Part shown: positions 33,701 to 42,700 of the stretch, in pieces
Layout of the letters: every line of letters begins with the position of its first letter
How positions within the stretch are numbered: position 1 is the stretch's first letter
Assembly: GCA_038030265.1 (NCBI GenBank)
Contig: CM075943.1
Location: forward strand, 11,284,001 to 11,348,000
Direction of reading: 5' to 3'
From: Corythucha ciliata
Taxonomy: Eukaryota > Arthropoda > Insecta > Hemiptera > Tingidae
Length of the DNA stretch: 64,000 nt
Notes under the pieces: model-generated
The model's input: the letters and a program-made list of their open reading frames with translations, nothing else
Databases searched by the model: none
What the model was told of the DNA's origin: nothing
Translations under genes and position numbers: made by a program

Positions 33701-36700
33701 CTCGTTCGCAGATGTTACTCGAAGACCCCAGAACCAAATTCCCACAAAACGCCCGGAAAACGAACCGGCCACAGAGGACTTAATTACTTCTGTAGTGTCG
33801 ACTGTCCTCCAATCCTTAGAGCCTTTCCTACCAAAAATCATCTCATTCCTCCTCCAACTCGTAACAAGTCATGAACGCTAACCACCAGGCCCATGTTTCT
33901 CACCAAATTACAATTGTATCGAACCCTACAGTGAACTTACGTCAAATAAACATCCTAAACTGGAATGCAAATGGTATTATCGGCAAACAAAATGAGCTCA
34001 AAATTTTCTTACAGGAACACAATATATCCATAGCATGCTTAACCGAAACACACCTTCAGGAAGCCGACAGTTTCAGAATACAGGGGTACTTAACGCACAG
34101 GTACGATCGTTCGGAAGGAAGGTCGTGGGGAGGCGTGGCCATCCTCGTCAAAAGAAGTATCCCCCACACTGAACTTTACCTTCCCAGAACAAACAATATA
34201 GAAGCCACTGGGATAACTATCCATTCAATCCCTAAAATCAACATCACAGCGGTGTACAGGCCCCCCAATAAACGCCTGACTGAAACCGACGTCACTGCGC
34301 TGCTCTGCAATGGCAGACACCTGCTGCTAGGAGATCTGAATGCGAAAAATACCGCGTGGGGGTGCCGGAACACCAACGTAGCCGGGCGACTACTTCTAGA
34401 GCTTTCTTCCCGTCACAATTTTGACGTTGTTGCACCATCCGATCCAACGTTCTTTAGGGAAAACTCAAACCCGGATATCCTGGACATCGGCGTTACGAAG
34501 GGACTCTCCATGCAAACTTCCACCAGAACAGTACCGGAGCTCTGCTCCGATCATTCTCCAACAATTACTTCACTCGGATCCACTCCTATCCACCATCAAA
34601 CTCGAAATAAACTGATCAAAGGCCCAATAAATTGGCATGCATACAGAACCTACTTAAACCAAAACTTAACGATCAACTACAACCAGTGTTCTCCCGAAGA
34701 AATAGACAAATCTATAAGCGATTTTATAACCACACTCAAAGAAAATGTCGCAGACTCCGAAAGCCCTCCAAACCCAAGAAAGCCCGTGAGCTTTGTCGAA
34801 CACGTTCCAACCTCCATCCTCGAACAAATAAAATATAAAAACAGCCTTAGAAGACAATGGCAAAGGTCCAGAGAGCAAACTCTGAAGATAGAAATAAATC
34901 GACTACAAAAACAAGTCAAGGAGGACCTGGAGAAACACTTGTACAACAGATATGCCCATTACGTGGAAAATGTACACCCCGAGGACAACTCCTTATGGAA
35001 AGCCACTCGCCAACTCACAAGAAAAGAAAACACTATCCCCGCGATACACCACAACGAGAGCGTTATAACTTCGGAAGGGGAAAAGTGCGAGATTTTCTCC
35101 GAATACTACGCTAACGTATTCTCTGAAGCAGCGGAATCTATCGATGAAACCCATGATCTCTGTATCTCAGAACAGGTGAACACGCCGCTCCACTCAGCTG
35201 AGCTACCCTTAGATTATGTAACCCCAACCGAACTAAAGAGGCTTCTCAAGGACCTGGCCTCGAAAAAAAGCCCTGGACACGACGGAATCCCTCCAATATT
35301 AATAAAAAAACTACCAAAGAAAGGGATGATGGCAATATTAAATATTTTCAATCAGTGTCTGAGAACTGGATACTTCCCAACCACGTGGAAAATAGCCGAA
35401 GTAGTAGTGTTCGCAAAAGCAAGAAAAAATAAGAAGCTGGTAGAGAACTATCGTCCCATCAGTCTTCTTCCGATCCTTGGAAAGCTGTTTGAAAAATGTA
35501 TTCAACGTAGACTCACGCCTTTTGTCACTGACCTCATCCCAAAACAGCAATGCGGATTCATCCCTCACCATTCGGCCATACATCAAGCGTACAGAGTAAC
35601 AGAAGATATCACTAGGGGCTTCGAAAATAAAATGAACACAGTCAGTGTCTTCCTGGACCTTGAAAAAGCTTTTGATAAAGTATGGCATGAGGGACTCAAG
35701 TTCAAATTGAAACAAGCCGGGCTTCCAAAATACAGGGTGTTCAAAAAATGGATGTCAATATTTTGCCCTGTGAATGTACGTCCAAAATGCGTCAAAATTA
35801 TCCGTATTAACCATAGTCCGATTCCTAATAGTTTCCGAGATATTAAGGAAATAAGCACTTTTGTAATGGGCCTCGTTTTTACGGATAAAATCGTTCGTAG
35901 CTTGGCAACCAGAGCTCTCACGTCAAATTAAGTGGCACCATTGGAAAGGACAGACTTTTTTCCATTAGAATTCGTAACGTTCAATTCAATTTTGTTCGTA
36001 CGCGCTGAGGAAATCAGCTGCGAACTCAAAATTATGTTCAAGTTCATCATCGTTGCCCATAATTTGAAGTCTGATTTCTGCTCAACAGGTGCTTTCCGAG
36101 ATGACATTTTTTGAGAAAAGTTGGCGCACGGTACCATCGTTAAAGTGACATGTTCATCCCCACTCTTTACCCACAATTTTTCCAGAGTTTCTCTATTCAT
36201 ACTATAAAAAACGCTGCATGCATCCTCATGTAGTCATTACATTAATGACCAGAGTAGCACCTAATAATTGTAACTCTCATGTTTTATTATTCTTCTTCAT
36301 TGTGATAGGCGGATCATTTCTCTAGATCATCATTACTAGAAAAATTTGGAAGTTCTGAAAAACGAATTTTTAAATTTCCACTTTTCGGTGATCCGGTAGG
36401 GTTTTCCGAATGTAAACCCCTAGAAAAACACGAATAAATTCATTACAAATTCTAAAATTAAGTTAACCATATAAGTTTTCGTACATAAAAGGGATTAAGT
36501 AATTTTTAATTTAAAGAAAAAATTCGAATTGCCTCCCTTATTGTGAGCGGATACAAAGTTGTGCGCGTCTTTCCAACGACCAGTGGACCTTATCGAGCAA
36601 TTCATCACGGATACTGTTGCACGTGTTGATTATTTTTTGTCTTAATGTCTCGATGTCTGGAATAGGATCTGCGTAGACTATAGTTTTGATGTGTCCCCAT

Positions 36701-39700
36701 GCGTAGAAGTCTAAAGGGTTCAAGCCAGGTGAACGCGGCGGCCATAATGTTGGACCAGCTCTTCCGATCCATCGGTTCGGGAAAGTTGTGTCCCGAATAT
36801 GGCCGGCTAATCCACTAAAATGAGGAGGAGCTCCATCATGCATGGAGATCCTATTCCAGACATCGAGACATTAAGACAAAAAATAATCAACACGTGCAAC
36901 AGTATCCGTGATGAATTGCTCGATATAAGGTCCACTGGTCGTTGGAAAGACGCGCACAACTTTGTATCCGCCAACAAGGGAGGCAATTCGAATTTTTTCT
37001 TTAAATTAAAAATTACTTAGTCCCTATTATGTACGAAAACTTATATGGATAACTTAATTTTAGAATTTGTAATGAATTTATTCGTGTTTTTCTAGGGGTT
37101 TACTTTCGGAAAACCCTACCGGATCACCGAAAAGTGGAAATTTAAAAATTCGTTTTTCAGAACTTCCAAATTTTTCTAGTAATGATGATCTAGACAAATG
37201 ATCCGCCTATCGCAATGAAGAAGAATAATAAAACATGAGAGTTACAATTATTAGGTGCTACTCTGGTCATTAATGTAATGACTACGTGAGGATGCATGCA
37301 GCGTTTTTATAGTATGAATAGCAAACAAAATGAGCTCAAAATTTTCTTACAGGAACACAATATATCCATAGCATGCTTAACCGAAACACACCTTCAGGAA
37401 GCCGACAGTTTCAGAATACAGGGGTACTTAACGCACAGGTACGATCGTTCGGAAGGAAGGTCGTGGGGAGGCGTGGCCATCCTCGTCAAAAGAAGTATCC
37501 CCCACACTGAACTTTACCTTCCCAGAACAAACAATATAGAAGCCACTGGGATAACTATCCATTCAATCCCTAAAATCAACATCACAGCGGTGTACAGGCC
37601 CCCCAATAAACGCCTGACTGAAACCGACGTCACTGCGCTGCTCTGCAATGGCAGACACCTGCTGCTAGGAGATCTGAATGCGAAAAATACCGCGTGGGGG
37701 TGCCGGAACACCAACGTAGCCGGGCGACTACTTCTAGAGCTTTCTTCCCGTCACAATTTTGACGTTGTTGCACCATCCGATCCAACGTTCTTTAGGGAAA
37801 ACTCAAACCCGGATATCCTGGACATCGGCGTTACGAAGGGACTCTCCATGCAAACTTCCACCAGAACAGTACCGGAGCTCTGCTCCGATCATTCTCCAAC
37901 AATTACTTCACTCGGATCCACTCCTATCCACCATCAAACTCGAAATAAACTGATCAAAGGCCCAATAAATTGGCATGCATACAGAACCTACTTAAACCAA
38001 AACTTAACGATCAACTACAACCAGTGTTCTCCCGAAGAAATAGACAAATCTATAAGCGATTTTATAACCACACTCAAAGAAAATGTCGCAGACTCCGAAA
38101 GCCCTCCAAACCCAAGAAAGCCCGTGAGCTTTGTCGAACACGTTCCAACCTCCATCCTCGAACAAATAAAATATAAAAACAGCCTTAGAAGACAATGGCA
38201 AAGGTCCAGAGAGCAAACTCTGAAGATAGAAATAAATCGACTACAAAAACAAGTCAAGGAGGACCTGGAGAAACACTTGTACAACAGATATGCCCATTAC
38301 GTGGAAAATGTACACCCCGAGGACAACTCCTTATGGAAAGCCACTCGCCAACTCACAAGAAAAGAAAACACTATCCCCGCGATACACCACAACGAGAGCG
38401 TTATAACTTCGGAAGGGGAAAAGTGCGAGATTTTCTCCGAATACTACGCTAACGTATTCTCTGAAGCAGCGGAATCTATCGATGAAACCCATGATCTCTG
38501 TATCTCAGAACAGGTGAACACGCCGCTCCACTCAGCTGAGCTACCCTTAGATTATGTAACCCCAACCGAACTAAAGAGGCTTCTCAAGGACCTGGCCTCG
38601 AAAAAAAGCCCTGGACACGACGGAATCCCTCCAATATTAATAAAAAAACTACCAAAGAAAGGGATGATGGCAATATTAAATATTTTCAATCAGTGTCTGA
38701 GAACTGGATACTTCCCAACCACGTGGAAAATAGCCGAAGTAGTAGTGTTCGCAAAAGCAAGAAAAAATAAGAAGCTGGTAGAGAACTATCGTCCCATCAG
38801 TCTTCTTCCGATCCTTGGAAAGCTGTTTGAAAAATGTATTCAACGTAGACTCACGCCTTTTGTCACTGACCTCATCCCAAAACAGCAATGCGGATTCATC
38901 CCTCACCATTCGGCCATACATCAAGCGTACAGAGTAACAGAAGATATCACTAGGGGCTTCGAAAATAAAATGAACACAGTCAGTGTCTTCCTGGACCTTG
39001 AAAAAGCTTTTGATAAAGTATGGCATGAGGGACTCAAGTTCAAATTGAAACAAGCCGGGCTTCCAAAATATATATACGATATACTGTGTGCCTTCCTGAC
39101 TCGCAGGTCCTTTTCCGTCAGAATAAACAACAGTGTCTCCACGACGAAACATATCCGTGCTGGAACTCCGCAAGGCTCAGTTCTATCACCCATTCTCTTC
39201 AATATATACACGAGCGATATTCCTGCTCCGCGGAACGTCCAAATTGCTACATTCGCGGACGACACCGCCATATACGCGATCAATGAGAATATAATCGAGG
39301 CACGAGACGCAGTTCAACATGCTTTGCAGGAAATCCAGCAGTACATGAGAAAGTGGAAGATCACCCTCAACCACAAGAAATGTGTAGCGAAAATTTTCAC
39401 TCTTCGCTTTCCAAATAATCCTCCAGAACTCCGAGTGGGCAACACCAACCTCAAATGGAACGACAATAAAGCTTCGGTGCGATACCTGGGCCTCCATCTT
39501 GACAGAAGGCTAACGTGGGAAAAACACATTAGCAAAAAAGTGGGAGAAGGCTATGCAAGGCAGCGGCAACTGTACTCCATACTAAACAGAAAAAGCAGAT
39601 TGAAACCAGAACTCTGTATACTCGTGTACAAATCTATAATCCGACCATTGATGCTATATGGGAGCGAAGTGTGGGGAGCTGCTGCAAAGTCAAAATTGTT

Positions 39701-42700
39701 CAAGCTACAGGTCATCCAAAATAAAATACTAAGGGCGGCGGCAGATGCACCCTGGTTCGTAAGAAACTCCCAGCTCCACAGGGAATTAAACCTGCCCTCG
39801 ATCAGAGAACACATCGTCGCGAAGTTCAAAAAATTTCACGCAAACCTGCCGGCCGTGGAACGAGCGGTCTATTATTCGTTGGGCAAACGGATAGCTAAAA
39901 GATTACGACCCCGTCTACTCCAAGACCAACTCATGTGATAATTACTGTGATATAGTTATTTAATCCTGTGATATAGTTATTTAGTACAAATTGTTGTTCG
40001 TTGTACTTGTGAAACCTTTTAAGGTTGGTCTAGTAATTAAAAAAAAAAAAAAAAAATACAAAGTATTTTAAATACTCAAGTATCTTGCCCTATACTCTTG
40101 TATAGGGGTGTATGTCCAGGACAACAGTTGGGGGGGGGGGTCAATGGATTCCCCCCCACCCACAAGAGGGATGACGAATGAAAAAATAGGCAGGTTGAGT
40201 GTGGTTTTTTTGAGATCATAATTTATGTGAAAAGGAAAATTGGGAAATGTAACGAATTTCAGTGATATCACCCATGAGGGAATATTATTTTTATAGGACT
40301 ACGTGTTCTATTCACACGCTTTCGGTGTTGTCAATAAATTTATTGTGGGGTTTAACCCCCTCTCGCACAGTGAAGCACCCCCACATTTGTTTTCGAACCA
40401 GCGCAAGCAATCTGTGGAACTGATTCTTGAAAGAGCCAAGGCCACGAAATTTGGTTTTGAAGGAGCAAAATTTGCGCGACAGTTGCGGTTATGGAAGAGC
40501 GAAAATCCGCAGGAACTGTATTTTGAAGGTGACAAATTCGAGAAATTTGGTTATGGAAGAGAGAAAAACTTTGTAAAAATTGGGACCAAAAAGGTCAAAA
40601 TAACCCCGAAATCGGGTTTTAAAGGAGCCAATTTCTCAATTCATCATGTTTGGATGAGGCCATTTTTTGTTTAACATCAACCCTGTTGTTAATCATCAAG
40701 TAAAGGGTGGATTACCACCATTTACACACCGCGGCGAGGCACTTGCTCTGAGTGAAAATCTATCTAACGACTTGAAACGGTGAAGAGGGTGGGAGGTTGC
40801 AGTAAAGATGAATTCCCGCCCCCTGGACGGCCCCACAATGTTTCGCCCTGTGGATTTCTTTTACTTACCTCAATTTTTTCTGCTCGTCTTTAATCAAAAT
40901 TTGAACTACTCTCTCAGCCTCCACGAATTTCTTACCAAGTCGCACTTCCTTGAACGTTCTCACGTCAAGAGGCACCCTGGAAACAAACGAAAAAAATGCG
41001 TTATAGACGAGCTGTAGCCAATTAGAGAGTTTTAACGGTCTAAATTACTTTATTCCTTGTTGTAAGACCGAGTAGGCATGTACTGAATTGACGAAAAGTT
41101 TCTTCAATTGAGTTCCCTTTTTTTTCCATTTTGTCTCGTAGTAATTATTGTGTTTTGTAAACAATTTCTTGACGATTTTAGCTTGACATTTGTCGAGTTT
41201 TTTGTCTACAAAAGGGTTGAAAGTAAGCACGTTGTAAGGAATTCTCATTTTTTCGGGCAATTTTTCATTTCTGTAAACGAAATAATTTTGCGAGAACTGT
41301 GATTAGAAAAGGAGAGGGGGGGGGGGTCTTACAGATTTTGGAGCGACTTGAACTTTTCAAGCTGAGATTCGATCTCAGTTTGAATCTGCTGTCTAATGAC
41401 TCTCATTTCAGCTCGTGTCTTTTGTTCCTCCTGGTAAGCTTTTTCTTCCTGAATACTCCGTTCATTCGGTTCAATTAGCCCGGAGATCACTCGCTTGGGC
41501 TGTGAAAATGGTTTAATTCGACGTTACAGCCCCAATCCACTTTCATAATCTTTACCAAAATAATGTCCTGAGATAATTCTACTCTCGGCTTCATTTTAGA
41601 CTCGAGGAAATTCAACGTGTAGGAATAAATGGCTGAGTCAGAGCCGCAGGAATAGACGTACTTCAAATCGTACCGCACTTTTAACTGGTTGATGGTATGA
41701 TTCACGCTTCGATGCGTCGTCAACTCCCAATAGTCGGAAAAATCAAGAGGTTCCTGTTTAACACGAACGACGCGGATCTTCCCGTTGCTCAAACCCCAAA
41801 CCATGTACTCGTTTTCGATTCTGGCGGAATTTCAGTTACACTGGACAATCACTCGTTTTTATTGCACCGAGACCTTACATTCCGGTGCAGTACTGAATCG
41901 CTGCTTCATAATCTTGCGTTTTACTCTCGATCAGCACAATTTCCCGAGGGTAGTCCTCGCCTTTTTTGTACACGTAAACGAAACCACTGTCATATCCTCC
42001 GGCGCAAACCAAAATATGCTCAGAATTTAAATGCCTCGCCATGTAAAGCTGGCTAGGCTCTGACGGTACGAATTCTTGCGGATTTTCATGCTCGAACGGG
42101 TACTCTGTAGAAAGTAATTTTCTATAAAATATGCAAGGGTGAGTTACACTTTATGTTTCACAACCTAAAAATTCTGATTCGTTGATCTGACTTAAGCTAC
42201 TATTCTCATCGGTCAAACAGTCGCCCCTCGACCACTCGTCGATGACGGCGGCTTTGAGATGCCTTAGCTCGCTACGTCGCTTCTCCAGCCACTTGGCTTT
42301 ATTTTTTTGGAACTCTTCGATCGATTCACGATGAACATGGCGCCATTTGACACTCGTAAAACGAGTGACGACCAACGGCACGTCAAGGGCGAACGTTTTA
42401 ATTTCAGACGGGTCTTTGACGTGCTCCGCGAGAAACTTCTCAGAAATGGTCATTTCTACTATGTAAACCGCGTCGCAAGTTGCCAGAAGTTCGTTGCTTT
42501 CCTGTTGATAAATTCAAGGCAACAGATTATGCGGTTGTTGTCGTTGTTATTTTTACAAACTCTAAATTATACTTCAGCAGTATTCCAAGTGACACTTCTC
42601 ACGCTCCCAGGCAGCGTGACCAAGCCTACGGGAACCAAATTAACACCATCTTCTTCCGTTGTTTCCACCAAAAAGATGAATACCGTTGAGTCTGCGCTCC

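Larger units (their letters stand above)
32493..40054 (+). mobile_element. Full-length Jockey-like LINE 1 with internal duplication and transposon
   Basis: The 11-bp duplication AAATACAAAGT flanks it at 32482-32492 and 40055-40065, and a poly-A tail precedes the right copy. ORF1 and ORF2 are both recognisable and overlap by 11 nt. Inside ORF2 a 1588-bp DNA transposon (35733-37320) sits between two apparently identical 1750-bp LINE segments (33983-35732 and 37321-39070, offset 3338). Without the extra 3338 bp the element would be 4.2 kb, normal for the clade. Confidence 0.9.
21950..40096. mobile_element. hAT-like element 4, composite and heavily invaded
   Basis: The left subterminal region (21950-22080) reads GGTGTGGGCAAAATACTTTG and then many ATTTTAAATACAAAG words. 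The same words in inverse order occur at 32338-32492 and continue after the LINE at 40066-40096, ending AAGTATCTTGCCCTATACTC. Removing the nested LINE 23175-28888, hAT-like element 29059-30831 and LINE 32493-40054 leaves an element of about 3.1 kb. That is close to element 1. Flanking 8-mers match only partly (GGCAGGGG against TATAGGGG), so the target duplication is eroded or my right end is off by a few bases. Confidence 0.6.

Noticed and set aside
32730..33881. A host zinc-finger gene
   Set aside because: Three CCHC knuckles after a PRE-C2HC-like region, directly upstream of ORF2 and inside one target duplication, identify it as LINE ORF1.
37296..39938. An intact 880-residue host gene
   Set aside because: It is LINE ORF2 (endonuclease and RT) with a start codon borrowed from the adjacent transposon.
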